From Prevotella sp. (GTDB lineage Bacteria > Bacteroidota > Bacteroidia > Bacteroidales > Bacteroidaceae): a DNA stretch of 64,000 bases. Both the position numbers and the translations under genes were made by a program. The notes beneath the pieces were generated by a model. It searched no databases. It was not told the DNA's origin and was given only the letters and a program-made list of their open reading frames with translations. This document shows, in pieces, positions 1 through 11,628 of this stretch. Each line of letters opens with the position of its first letter. Position 1 is the stretch's first letter. The stretch spans positions 1 to 64,000 of the forward strand of contig JAFVFY010000019.1 in the NCBI GenBank assembly GCA_017475265.1, given 5' to 3'.

Positions 1-90
1 AGATATGGTCTTGTACTACAAAAGATATGGTCTTGTACTACAAAAGATATGGTCTTGACTACAAAAGATATGGTCTTGTACTACAAGACC
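1..90. repeat. 22-bp tandem repeat array ending in a palindrome
   Basis: Four units of a 22-bp repeat with core AGATATGGTCTTGTACTAC; the third unit has lost two bases. The last unit runs into GGTCTTGTACTACAAGACC, an odd-length perfect palindrome. The array begins at the window edge and may continue outside it. Function unknown. Confidence 0.85.
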
Positions 91-607
91 ACCTTTTTCG
101 GTAAAAACCGACTAAAACGAAACAGTTTTAAGGGGCAATTAGTCCATAGCTGAGCAGTAGCGTGAAAAACGCGGAAACACCACCCGTCAAAACTGGCCCA
201 TACGCATCCACTAAGCACCTCATTCAAAAAATCGGATTCTCAGAGGGGTCAATGTAAAGATTTTTCAGCACGACCTTTGTTAAACTCTACGGATTATTTT
301 ATTGTCTACGGAGATTAGGAGGAAGGGAGGGCTGCGCGTGGCTTCTCCTTATCTCCAAATCTCCGTAGAATATATTGTCTAAGCACTGAATTAGGGTTGG
401 CAACGCCCGAAAACGAGGCCAAAATAACAAAATTCTATATCTTTGTTTATCAAAGGTTTACGAATTTGTTATATGGAAGGAATTTAGGAATTTAGGAAGC
501 TGCGCGCAGCCACTCCTTGATTCCTTGACTCCTTAGACATAGACTGTTCCTTAGGGGATGACGACCTTAGGAGGCTGAGCAAAGGGATATGAGTATGAAG
601 AAGATGC
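91..607. repeat. Intergenic region with two long imperfect hairpins
   Basis: No convincing gene. Two imperfect inverted repeats are visible: 306-368 (arms beginning CTACGGAGATTAGGAGG) and 477-535 (arms beginning AAGGAATTTAGGAA around a GCTGCGCGCAGC centre). Both lie just past the 3' end of aroB on the minus strand and could act as processing or termination structures, but they resemble the palindromic repeats scattered elsewhere in the window. Confidence 0.55.
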
Positions 608-1708
608 CTACCCCTCACGGTAGAAGTCAAGAGCCTCGGTGATTTCCTCCTTGGTGGCCGTCTGATCGATGCGAATGTCGCCGATAGCGCCGAGGAGGGT
701 GAAGTTGATGGTGCCGGCGGTATTCTTCTTGTCATGGGTCATCAGCTCTAGCAGAAGGGGATAGTCATCGCAGGTGATGGGCATGCGACCGTAGTTCTCG
801 TGAATGAAGCTTACCGTCTGTCTCATTCTGTCCACGGGGAAGCCCGTCTTCATGACGCTGAGATACAGCTCGCATACCAGGCCGTAGGCCACGGCATAAC
901 CATGGAGTATTGGGTTCCGCTGCATGGCCAGCGACTCGAAGGCATGACCAATGGTGTGCCCGAGGTTCAGGGCCTTGCGGATGCCATGCTCCGTGGGGTC
1001 TTCTTCCACGATGCGCTGTTTTACGGCTACGCTACGGGCTAGCATCTGCTGGAGGTGGCGCAGGGATTCCAGATGGGCCAGAGACCCCGGGGCTGCTGGG
1101 GCAACGCAATCCTCTGGGCAGAAGTTCAGCAGCTCGGCCCATGTTTCATCGTCGCTGATGAGTCCGTGCTTGAGCATCTCGGCATAGCCGGAAAGGATGT
1201 TCTCGCGGTCAAGGGTGCGCAGGAAGGTGGTGTCGAGCAGGACACGGCGGGGGATGCTGAACACGCCAATCTCGTTCTTCAGGCCGCCGAAGTTGAAGCC
1301 CGTCTTGCCGCCCACAGAGGCATCGACCATGGAGAGCAGCGTCGTGGGAATATTAATATATTGTATACCTCTTTTAAAGGTGGATGCGGCAAAACCTCCG
1401 AGGTCGGTCACCATGCCGCCGCCCAGGTTAATCATCAAGGAGTGGCGCGTGGCACCAAGTCGTTGCAACTCGCTCCACACATGACAGACAGACTCCAAGC
1501 TCTTGTTCGTATCGCCGGCAGGGATGGTGATCATGCCGGCACCGGACAGACAGCCAAAGTCCTTCACCACAGGCAGGCACAGGCTGAGCGTGGTCTCGTC
1601 GGTGAGCACGAAGAAGCGGTCGGCCTTGCACGCGCCGATGGCCTCGCCGAGCTCGCGCTCCAAGTCCGTGACCATGATAACGTCACCTTTGTCTTTTGCT
1701 TTCATCAT
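608..1708 (-). CDS. aroB: 3-dehydroquinate synthase
   Basis: Catalyses NAD-dependent cyclisation of DAHP to 3-dehydroquinate, step two of the shikimate pathway, in the cytosol. The 366-residue length fits the family. The glycine-rich NAD-binding stretch GGGMVTDLGGFAASTFKRG (about residues 95-113) and the metal-binding signatures SGYAEMLKHG, LNLGHTIGHAFE and HGYAVAYG (Glu and two His ligands) are intact. The start codon overlaps the stop of the upstream S41 peptidase gene by four bases (ATGA), so the two are translationally coupled. The first residues allow a second start at Met2. No sign of decay. Confidence 0.96.
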   Translation of the reverse strand: MMKAKDKGDVIMVTDLERELGEAIGACKADRFFVLTDETTLSLCLPVVKDFGCLSGAGMITIPAGDTNKSLESVCHVWSELQRLGATRHSLMINLGGGMVTDLGGFAASTFKRGIQYINIPTTLLSMVDASVGGKTGFNFGGLKNEIGVFSIPRRVLLDTTFLRTLDRENILSGYAEMLKHGLISDDETWAELLNFCPEDCVAPAAPGSLAHLESLRHLQQMLARSVAVKQRIVEEDPTEHGIRKALNLGHTIGHAFESLAMQRNPILHGYAVAYGLVCELYLSVMKTGFPVDRMRQTVSFIHENYGRMPITCDDYPLLLELMTHDKKNTAGTINFTLLGAIGDIRIDQTATKEEITEALDFYREG

Positions 1709-3414
1709 TGCTCGCGCTTCAGTATTCCGTTATAACGTTCAGTATCTTTCAGGAGTGCAACGGCCTCCTGATAGACCTTGTCGTATGCCAGCCCGGCCTC
1801 AATGGAGCCTGTCTGGAAATAGTAAGCCGCGATAATATCTAGTTCGAGCACCTCCTGAATGGTGCTTCGATGCTTGTCCAGCTCCGAGGCGAGGTCATGG
1901 CGCAACCGCTGGCCAAGGGCATCGAAGGCCTCGCGGGCATCATCATAGTAGCCCTCGTACTTCGCGGTCTTCACCAGCTCGTCGAACTGCTTGCGCGACT
2001 GGTCATCGTAGGTGAACCCGCTGTCGATGACCTTCTGGCGGAACTCCTGCCAGTCCTCGTCGGTAAGGTGGAACTCCTTTGCCGGAGCTATCTGCGGGTG
2101 GCGGTCGATGTAGGAGACCACGTAGTCGAAGAGCACCTCGGTGGAATCCACACCACCCGCCGAGAGATAGTAGGCGATGTTGGGCATGGTGTCGTTCTTT
2201 GCCTCGATGTCGGGCTTGATGCCTCCACCATCGCGCACCTCACGACCGTGGCGTGTATAGAACACATGGGTCAGCGAGTCGGGCGTGCGGTCGGCATATA
2301 GGCTGCTGTTCCTTACGGTTCTGCGGTCGGTGGTCGACTCACGCCGCTTGGCATAGTTGATGGCCTGGATGCAACGGCCCGAGGGGATGTAATATTTCGA
2401 GGTCGTAATCTTCACGTTCGTGTTGTAGGGCAGGTCCATCGGCACCTGTACCAGACCCTTTCCGTAGGTACGCGTACCCATGACAACGGCACGGTCGAGG
2501 TCCTGCAGCGCACCGCTGGTGATCTCGCTGGCCGAAGCCGTCTCACCATTGACGAGCACGACGAGGGGCATCACCGTGTCCACGGGTTCCAGGTGCGTGG
2601 TGTAGGTGCGGCTGGCCTGACGAATCTTTCCACGGTTCTCCACGACCATCTGCTCCTGCGGCACCCAGATGTTCACCAGGTCCACGGCTTCTATCTCGGC
2701 ACCGCCGCCGTTGCTGCGCAGGTCGAGCACCATGCCTTTGGCTCCCTGCTTCTTCAGGTCGATGAAGGCCCGGCGCACCTCCTTGGCGCTACCCTCGGTG
2801 AACTGGTTGAAGTTGATGTAGCCAATGGAGTCGGCCGAGAGGCCGTAGTAAGGCATCTCCGGGAGCTTGATGTTGCGGCGCGTAATCTTGAACTTCATCT
2901 CCTTCTCCTTGCCTCCGGCCTGCGGACGCAGCACCTTCAGCACGAAGGTCGTTCCGGCGTCGCCGCGAAGGTGACTGCTCACGTAGCTGACGTTCTTGTC
3001 GGTCATGAGGGAATCATCGATGGAGACGATGATGTCGCCCTTCTTCAGCCCCACCTCCTGTGCGGGCATACCCGCATAAGGCTCGTCGATGACCACGCGC
3101 TTCAGCCGCGAGTGGTATTTCACCAGTGCGCCGATACCGGCATACTTGCCCGTGAGCATCATCTTCAGGTTCTTCGTATCCGAGGCGGGGTAGTACTCCG
3201 TGTAGGGGTCTAGCGAGCGGAGCATGCCGTCAATAGCCGCCGTCATGGTGACGGCAGGGTTCAACGTGTCGACATAGAGCAGGTCGAGGTTGCTGTAGAG
3301 CGAGGTGAAGATGTCGAGGTTCTTGCCCACCTCCAGATTGTGGTTGGCGTCCTGCGCCTTTGTTGAGGTGGCGATGATGATGGCCAGAAGGAGCGGCCAG
3401 AGTTTCTGTCTCAT
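1705..3414 (-). CDS. S41 family C-terminal processing peptidase
   Basis: A secreted or periplasmic serine protease of the CtpA/Prc type, 569 residues. It has an N-terminal signal peptide ending near ThrLysAlaGln, a PDZ domain at about residues 85-170 with a YAGIGALV substrate-groove motif, and the S41 catalytic core: Ser in VNGETASASEITSG and Lys in GTRTYGKGLVQ. A helical C-terminal extension of about 150 residues follows, as is common in Bacteroidetes members. First gene of a two-gene operon with aroB; a TACCTTTG box on the minus strand (3498-3505) lies about 85 bp upstream. Substrate unknown. Confidence 0.92.
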   Translation of the reverse strand: MRQKLWPLLLAIIIATSTKAQDANHNLEVGKNLDIFTSLYSNLDLLYVDTLNPAVTMTAAIDGMLRSLDPYTEYYPASDTKNLKMMLTGKYAGIGALVKYHSRLKRVVIDEPYAGMPAQEVGLKKGDIIVSIDDSLMTDKNVSYVSSHLRGDAGTTFVLKVLRPQAGGKEKEMKFKITRRNIKLPEMPYYGLSADSIGYINFNQFTEGSAKEVRRAFIDLKKQGAKGMVLDLRSNGGGAEIEAVDLVNIWVPQEQMVVENRGKIRQASRTYTTHLEPVDTVMPLVVLVNGETASASEITSGALQDLDRAVVMGTRTYGKGLVQVPMDLPYNTNVKITTSKYYIPSGRCIQAINYAKRRESTTDRRTVRNSSLYADRTPDSLTHVFYTRHGREVRDGGGIKPDIEAKNDTMPNIAYYLSAGGVDSTEVLFDYVVSYIDRHPQIAPAKEFHLTDEDWQEFRQKVIDSGFTYDDQSRKQFDELVKTAKYEGYYDDAREAFDALGQRLRHDLASELDKHRSTIQEVLELDIIAAYYFQTGSIEAGLAYDKVYQEAVALLKDTERYNGILKREQ

Positions 3415-3418
3415 TTAG

Positions 3419-3488
3419 ATTTGAGATTTGAGGTTTGAGATTTGAGATTTGAGATTTGAGGATTGAGATTTGAGGATTGAGATTTGAT
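3419..3488. repeat. Short tandem repeat GAGATTTGAG family
   Basis: About seven degenerate copies of a 9-10 base unit (GATTTGAGATTTGAG). The complementary sequence (CAAATCTCAAACCTC) recurs in frame inside the beta-galactosidase and rhamnosidase genes. Confidence 0.9.
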
Positions 3489-3497
3489 AATTTCGTG

Positions 3498-3505
3498 CAA
3501 AGGTA
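3498..3505 (-). promoter_or_regulatory. Bacteroidales -7 box upstream of the S41 protease gene
   Basis: TACCTTTG on the minus strand, matching the TAnnTTTG consensus, about 85 bp before the start codon. Confidence 0.65.
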
Positions 3506-3589
3506 GGCTATTTTTCCAACCCCGCCAAATTTTTTAACTGCTTTTTGGCTTTCACAATATATAATAAATACCTCTTTATTACGTTTTAA

Positions 3590-6883
<3,294 letters not shown>

Positions 6884-6892
6884 TTAAGTAAC

Positions 6893-6994
6893 TTCGTAAA
6901 TCATAAATTAACCGAGGTTTCAGTAACAAATCGTAAATCGTAAATTCGTAAATCGTAAATTCGTAAATCGTAAATCGTAAATCGTAAATCGTAA
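6893..6994. repeat. Short tandem repeat AAATCGTAAATTCGT family
   Basis: Degenerate copies of AAATCGTAAATTCGTAAATC fill the whole gap before greA, ending at its start codon. The family recurs at 37430-37465 and 45640-45680. Confidence 0.88.
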
Positions 6995-6995
6995 A

Positions 6996-7460
6996 TTGGA
7001 ATACATGTCACAAGAGGGCTACGACAAGCTCGTAGCCGAACTGCACCAGCTGGAGAGCGTCGACCTGCCACAGGTGCGTGATGCCATTGCCGAAGCCCGC
7101 GACAAGGGCGACCTCAGCGAGAACTTCGAGTACCACGCCGCCAAGCGCGAACAGGCACGCATCCTCAGCCGCATACGTTTCAAGCAGCGCGTCCTGGAGT
7201 TTGCCAGAGTCATAGACACGTCAAGACTGGACAGCAATAGCGTAGGACTGCTCAGCAAGGTGGAACTGTCGAACCTGACCACCAACAGCCGCATGACCTA
7301 CACCGTGGTCAGCCCCCATGAGGCAAACCTGCGTGAAGGGAAAATCTCCATCAAGTCGCCCATTGCCCAGGCCTTGCTGAAGAAGAAAAGCGGCGACATC
7401 GTCGACGTGCGCGTGCCAGCAGGTGTGATGAAGTTACGCATCGAAAGTGTCAGCCTCTGA
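6996..7460 (+). CDS. greA: Transcription elongation factor GreA
   Basis: Stimulates RNA polymerase to cleave backtracked transcripts. 154 residues, the usual length. The N-terminal coiled coil carries the tip signature ARDKGDLSENFEYHAAKREQ (about 34-53) with the acidic catalytic residues; the C-terminal FKBP-like domain ends in SPIAQALLKKKSGD. The start taken is a TTG whose product MEYMSQEGY aligns with the usual GreA start MAYMSEEGY; the next ATG (7005) would remove three residues. The TTG lies at the edge of the AAATCGTAAATT repeat, so the repeat appears to have invaded up to the start and left no clear ribosome-binding site. Confidence 0.95.
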   Translation: MEYMSQEGYDKLVAELHQLESVDLPQVRDAIAEARDKGDLSENFEYHAAKREQARILSRIRFKQRVLEFARVIDTSRLDSNSVGLLSKVELSNLTTNSRMTYTVVSPHEANLREGKISIKSPIAQALLKKKSGDIVDVRVPAGVMKLRIESVSL

Positions 7461-7498
7461 CCGTGTAGGGGCAGCCCCTACCAGACCGCCAGAACAAC

Positions 7499-10060
7499 AT
7501 GAAGAAGATTGCAGCATTACTAACGGGCATCCTTCTGCTCGCCGGGATAACCGTCAGTGCTCAGTGTAACCTTCCCGAGGAGTTCGCCAATGCGCAATGG
7601 ATTGCGATGGATGCCGACTCCACCATCCTCTTTCCACACGTGCACCTGCTGAAGGCGAAGTCTGAGAAGGGACAATCGCTGAAAGCCTACGAGCTGCCCG
7701 TGCTGACGAAGACCGCCACCCTGAAGGAGGGAAAGGTGAAGCGTGCTTGGGTGGACATCTGCGGGCTGGGGCAGTACGAGCTATACATCGGCGATAGTAA
7801 GGTGGGCAACTATTTCCTCAGTCCTGGCTGGACGATGTACGACAAGCGGCTGCTCTACAATGAGCTGGACGTGACCAGCCATCTCAAATCTCAAACCTCA
7901 AATCTCAAACCTCAAACCTCAAAACTCAAAACTCAACCCTCAAACCTCAAATCTCAAATCACCATCAAGGTAATGCTGGGCGGTGGCATGTACGACATCC
8001 CCCTCAAGGGCTACCACAAGATGGGTGGCTCATGTGGTGCGCCGAAGCTGTTGTTTTGTCTGCACGTGGAGTTTGAGGATGGGAGCACGCAGACCATCGT
8101 CAGCGACGAGACGTGGGAGGCCGAGCCCAGCCCCGTGCGCTATGCCAGCATCTACGCCGGAGAGCACCACGATGCGAGTTTTCAGGCAAAGAGGAAGCCC
8201 GTTGTGCTGACCAAGCCCCATTGGGACGTGCCCTTGGTGAGGCAGCAGGAAGGAACGTTCATCAAGGTGAAGCAGGAACTGCTCGCCGCTCAGCTCAACG
8301 ACAACCTTTACGACCTGGGGCAGAACTGCTCGGGCATTGTCCGCATCAAAGTGCGTGGCAAGGGGGGCCGGAGCATCACCCTCCGCCCTGCCGAGGTGCT
8401 CAAGGACGGGAAGATCTACCAGCGGTGCATGCCGGGATACGAATGGAAGTACACCCTCGGTGGCGAGGTAGTAGCCCACGCTTCCCAGCGTGGGACTGGC
8501 GAAGATTGTCACGCTGGGAAGCGTGACCTACTAGAGACCTGGCAGCCGCAGTTCTCCTACACGGGTTTCCGCTACGTCGAGGTACAGGCCGACGAGGGCG
8601 TGGAACTCTTAGAGCTGACAGGACTCCACACTACCACCGATGCCCCGGAGGTGAGTTCTTTCGAGTGCTCCGACACATTATTTAATAATATACACTCGCT
8701 CATCGACTGGGCCATCCGCAGCAATCTTGTCAGCATCACCACCGACTGCCCTACTCGTGAAAAACTGGGCTGGCAGGAGCAGAACCACCTGATGGCCTAC
8801 TCCATGATGTACCGGTACGACATGCGTCCGCTGATGAACAAGATTGCCGACGACTTGGCCGACTCGCAGCACGACGACGGAGCCATCCCAACCATCGCAC
8901 CTGAATATGTACAGTTTGACGCGGGCAGCGGCTTTGAAGACACGCCCGAATGGGGAGCCTCGTTCATTCTCTGCCCTTGGTACACTTACCAATGGTATGG
9001 CGACGACTCCGCCCTTCGCAAGCACTACGACGGCATGAAACGCTACATTGACTATCTGCTTTCACGTGCCGATGGCTACATCCTCGACTACGGCCTCGGC
9101 GACTGGTTCGACATGGGGCCAGAACGTCCGGGTAAGGCACAGCTCACCAGCGTAGCACTCACGGCCACAGCCATGCTCTATTACGAGCTGAAGACCATGC
9201 AGCAGATTGCCCTCCACCTAGGTCACGATGCCGATGCAGCACAGTTTGCTGAGATATCCGCCAATGTAAAGCAAGCCTTCAACCTGCATTTTTCCACTGG
9301 CGATGAGCACGTCTATGAGAATGGCAGCCAGACTGGCCTGGCCATGGCACTCTACATGAACCTCGTCACCGACAGCACCCGACAGCCCGCCCTCGAAGCC
9401 CTCGTGCGCGACATCGAGCGACGCGGCTACGCCCTGACAGCCGGCGACGTAGGCTTCCGCTATGTTCTCCAGGCCCTTCAGCAAAACGGACGTAGCGACA
9501 TTATCTACAAGATGAACCACAATGACTCCGTGCCCGGCTATGCCTATCAATTGAAGAACGGGGCAACGGCTCTCACCGAGAGCTGGCAGGCATACGACAA
9601 CGTGTCGAACAACCACCTTATGCTCGGCCACCTCATGGAGTGGCTCTACGGCGGACTTGGAGGCATCCGACTCCCCTCCCATCAAAGGGACTACGCGCAG
9701 CCGCTCCCCTCCCATCAAGGGGACTACGCGCAGCCGCTCCCCTCCCATCAAGGGAAGGGGCCAGGGGAGAGGTCAAACGCCTGGCAGCACATCTTAATCG
9801 CTCCGCAAATGGTGGGCGACATCACATGGGCAAAGACCTCACTCAACACACCCCACGGACTCGTTTCCTGTCACTGGACAAAGACACCTCAATCCTCCGC
9901 TCTGCCCAACGGGACGCTTGCCCAAGCAAGAACTCTCAATTCTCAATTCTTCTGGTCTATCGAGGTGACCATCCCCGAAGGCTCAGACGCCGAAATAGTC
10001 CTTCCCGACGGCAGACGAGTGAACGTCAAGGAAGGCAAACACACTTTTAATAACCAATAA
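7499..10060 (+). CDS. GH78-type alpha-L-rhamnosidase, exported, repeat-riddled
   Basis: Predicted to release alpha-L-rhamnose from pectic or glycosidic substrates in the periplasm. 853 residues; signal peptide ends near ValSerAlaGln. An N-terminal beta domain is followed by the (alpha/alpha)6 catalytic domain with DCPTREKLGWQEQNHLMAY (about 417-435) and the GDWFDMGPERPG segment, then a C-terminal beta domain. Four unrelated repeats are inserted in frame: residues 128-155 (CAAATCTCAAA family), 324-345 (paired CACGCTTCCCAGCGTG palindromes), 724-758 (three 33-bp units, each LPSHQGDYAQP) and 801-816 (GCTTGCCCAAGCAAG palindrome plus CAATTCTCAATT). The frame is open throughout, but whether the enzyme is active is uncertain. 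Confidence 0.9.
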   Translation: MKKIAALLTGILLLAGITVSAQCNLPEEFANAQWIAMDADSTILFPHVHLLKAKSEKGQSLKAYELPVLTKTATLKEGKVKRAWVDICGLGQYELYIGDSKVGNYFLSPGWTMYDKRLLYNELDVTSHLKSQTSNLKPQTSKLKTQPSNLKSQITIKVMLGGGMYDIPLKGYHKMGGSCGAPKLLFCLHVEFEDGSTQTIVSDETWEAEPSPVRYASIYAGEHHDASFQAKRKPVVLTKPHWDVPLVRQQEGTFIKVKQELLAAQLNDNLYDLGQNCSGIVRIKVRGKGGRSITLRPAEVLKDGKIYQRCMPGYEWKYTLGGEVVAHASQRGTGEDCHAGKRDLLETWQPQFSYTGFRYVEVQADEGVELLELTGLHTTTDAPEVSSFECSDTLFNNIHSLIDWAIRSNLVSITTDCPTREKLGWQEQNHLMAYSMMYRYDMRPLMNKIADDLADSQHDDGAIPTIAPEYVQFDAGSGFEDTPEWGASFILCPWYTYQWYGDDSALRKHYDGMKRYIDYLLSRADGYILDYGLGDWFDMGPERPGKAQLTSVALTATAMLYYELKTMQQIALHLGHDADAAQFAEISANVKQAFNLHFSTGDEHVYENGSQTGLAMALYMNLVTDSTRQPALEALVRDIERRGYALTAGDVGFRYVLQALQQNGRSDIIYKMNHNDSVPGYAYQLKNGATALTESWQAYDNVSNNHLMLGHLMEWLYGGLGGIRLPSHQRDYAQPLPSHQGDYAQPLPSHQGKGPGERSNAWQHILIAPQMVGDITWAKTSLNTPHGLVSCHWTKTPQSSALPNGTLAQARTLNSQFFWSIEVTIPEGSDAEIVLPDGRRVNVKEGKHTFNNQ
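7880..7962 (+). repeat. In-frame short tandem repeat in the rhamnosidase gene
   Basis: About nine degenerate CAAATCTCAAAC units coding for alternating SerAsnLeuLysSerGlnThr segments. Same family as 3419-3488 and 5972-6011. Confidence 0.9.
8468..8533. repeat. REPIN-like pair of inverted palindromes inside the rhamnosidase gene
   Basis: CCCACGCTTCCCAGCGTGGG preceded by TAGTAG (8468-8494), then a 15-base spacer and the reverse complement, CACGCTGGGAAGCGTG followed by ACCTACTA (8510-8533). Two inverted palindromes close together is the REPIN layout. A full copy of the palindrome lies at 45930-45961. Confidence 0.85.
9671..9772 (+). repeat. Three 33-bp tandem units inside the rhamnosidase gene
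   Basis: Units begin at 9671, 9704 and 9737 with CTCCCCTCCCATCAAGGGGA followed by a CTACGCGCAGCCG segment. The 33-bp period keeps the frame (11 codons). Confidence 0.92.
9911..9950. repeat. GCTTGCCCAAGCAAG palindrome plus CAATTCTCAATT repeat
   Basis: A 23-base palindromic segment (9911-9933) matches the reverse complement of 27895-27917 at 22 of 23 positions, where it breaks a DUF4160 gene. It is followed directly by CTCAATTCTCAATT. Confidence 0.85.
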
Positions 10061-10106
10061 CCAATAAACAATAACCAATAAACAATAGCCAATAACCAAT
10101 AAACAA
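10045..10106. repeat. Short tandem repeat AATAACCAATAAACA family
   Basis: Copies of AATAACCAATAAACAATAAC flank the palindromic element on both sides (also 10340-10380). The same family encodes a membrane helix in the sensor gene at 59749-59785. Confidence 0.9.
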
Positions 10107-10107
10107 A

Positions 10108-10338
10108 ATGATTATCCGCATTTATCCGAGTGAAAGCCCCGAAGGGGCGATGAGAGCACAGGCAGGGCATGGAACCCCGAAGGGGTGGAATCCCTGCAAA
10201 GGGCATTCCGTATATGGAATGAGCGCCGAAGGTGCGACAGATTATGTTCTGTCACCCCTTCGGGGTTGTTTTTCACCGTTGCCGTTAGCAGGGATTCCAC
10301 CCCTTCGGGGTTCCATGCGGACGATTGCGGATAATCAT
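10108..10338. mobile_element. MITE-like element with 13-bp terminal inverted repeats
   Basis: ATGATTATCCGCA (10108-10120) and TGCGGATAATCAT (10326-10338) form perfect terminal inverted repeats around 205 bp of nested palindromes (GGAACCCCGAAGGGGTGGAA and its complement near 10295-10315). The 80-codon reading frame through it is a by-product. A 106-bp relative with the same ends lies at 45890-45995. Confidence 0.75.
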
Positions 10339-10380
10339 TATAAACAATAAACAATAACCAATAAACAATAACCAATAAAC

Positions 10381-11589
10381 ATGGACATCGCAATTTACAC
10401 CCTTACCTCTGAGCTACATAACGAAGCCGCCGTTGCAGCCGTCACCAAAGAATTTCTTGATGGGCTTGGTATTGACTTCGACTTCATGGGCAGCAACTAT
10501 GAAGAGTTCGGAACTCATCCGCTCGACCTGATTTACGTGCGGACTGGAGGAACGGAGGGCATCTTCAAACGACTGCTGCCCGAACTACAGAAGAAGTATG
10601 ACAAGTCCTTCTACCTGCTCACCTCTGGCAAGAGTAACTCCCTGGCAGCTTCGATGGAAATCTTATCCTATCTGAACCAGCAGGGCATCAAGGGTGAAAT
10701 TCTTCACGGCACCACTGAATATATTCGCAATCGCATCGCCATCCTCGTAAAGGTGAGTGAAGCAAAAGAAAAGCTCAGGGGCTGCCGCCTAGGTGTCATC
10801 GGCAAGCCCTCCGACTGGCTCATCTCCAGCCACGCCGACTACAACATCCTGAAAGAAAAACTAGGACTGGAAATGGTAGACATACCCATGCAGGAGCTTC
10901 TAGATGCCTGTAATAATGACTCCGCAATGGTCAATGGTCAATCATCAATGGTCAATGGTCAATCATCAATGGTCAATGGCCAATCATCAATGGTCAATGG
11001 CCAATCCATCTACTGCGCCCTGAAAACCATTATCAAGAAGTATGCCCTTCAAGGCTTCACCCTCCGCTGCTTCGACCTACTCACCACCATCAAGGACACT
11101 GGCTGCCTGGCCTTGGCCCAGCTGAACTCTGAAGGCTACGTAGCAGGCTGCGAGGGCGACATCCCTGCTTTGGTGACCATGAAGATTGTACAGTCGCTAA
11201 CAGGCCTCTCTGGGTTCCAAGCCAATCCCTCGTCCATCAATCCCGAGACAGGCGAAATACTCTTCGCCCACTGCACCATTCCTCTCAACATGGTGGAACA
11301 CTACGAACTGGACACCCACTTTGAGTCTGGCATCGGTACCGCCGTCCGTGGCTTCATGGCCAAGGGCGACGTCACCATCTTCAAGGTTTCCGGCGACCTC
11401 ACCCGCTCCTTCATAGCCGAGGGAACACTCATCAGGAACGAATCAAAGCCCGACCTCTGCCGCACGCAGCAGGTCATACGCCTCTCTGACCCTAGCCAGA
11501 CCAACTACTTCCTCACCAACCCCATCGGCAACCACCACATCATCGTCCCCGGACACCTGAAGAGCGTCCTCCTCCAGCTCGCGTCATAG
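10381..11589 (+). CDS. L-fucose isomerase-like protein
   Basis: A cytosolic protein of 402 residues with the layout of the fucose/arabinose isomerase fold: an N-terminal Rossmann-like part (GSNYEEFGTHPLDLIYVRTGG, LYLLTSGKSNS-like), a middle part (CRLGVIGKPSDWLISSHADY) and a C-terminal barrel with CEGDIPALVTM and HCTIPLNM. The family converts aldoses and ketoses, but the substrate cannot be read here. Residues 183-209 are four copies of MetValAsnGlyGlnSerSer from an in-frame ATGGTCAATGGTCAATCATCA repeat. It follows the rhamnosidase, suggesting deoxysugar use, but this is inference. A paralogue of the same fold is at 15948-17327. Confidence 0.72.
   Translation: MDIAIYTLTSELHNEAAVAAVTKEFLDGLGIDFDFMGSNYEEFGTHPLDLIYVRTGGTEGIFKRLLPELQKKYDKSFYLLTSGKSNSLAASMEILSYLNQQGIKGEILHGTTEYIRNRIAILVKVSEAKEKLRGCRLGVIGKPSDWLISSHADYNILKEKLGLEMVDIPMQELLDACNNDSAMVNGQSSMVNGQSSMVNGQSSMVNGQSIYCALKTIIKKYALQGFTLRCFDLLTTIKDTGCLALAQLNSEGYVAGCEGDIPALVTMKIVQSLTGLSGFQANPSSINPETGEILFAHCTIPLNMVEHYELDTHFESGIGTAVRGFMAKGDVTIFKVSGDLTRSFIAEGTLIRNESKPDLCRTQQVIRLSDPSQTNYFLTNPIGNHHIIVPGHLKSVLLQLAS
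10927..11007 (+). repeat. In-frame AATGGTCAATGGTCA repeat
   Basis: Four 21-bp units (ATGGTCAATGGTCAATCATC) coding MVNGQSS. The family recurs at 62448-62487 inside another gene and at 63230-63297 beside rimO. Confidence 0.93.
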
Positions 11590-11628
11590 GCGCAACCAAA
11601 CGACTTGTTTAAGGCTGCCGGAAGATGA

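Noticed and set aside
484-735. 83-codon minus-strand frame beside aroB
   Set aside because: Overlaps the aroB C-terminus in another frame and the intergenic hairpin; Ser/Arg-rich chance frame.
10108-10350. 80-codon reading frame on the plus strand and a 93-codon frame on the minus strand
   Set aside because: Both are translations of the palindromic MITE-like element; no start signal and composition follows the repeats.
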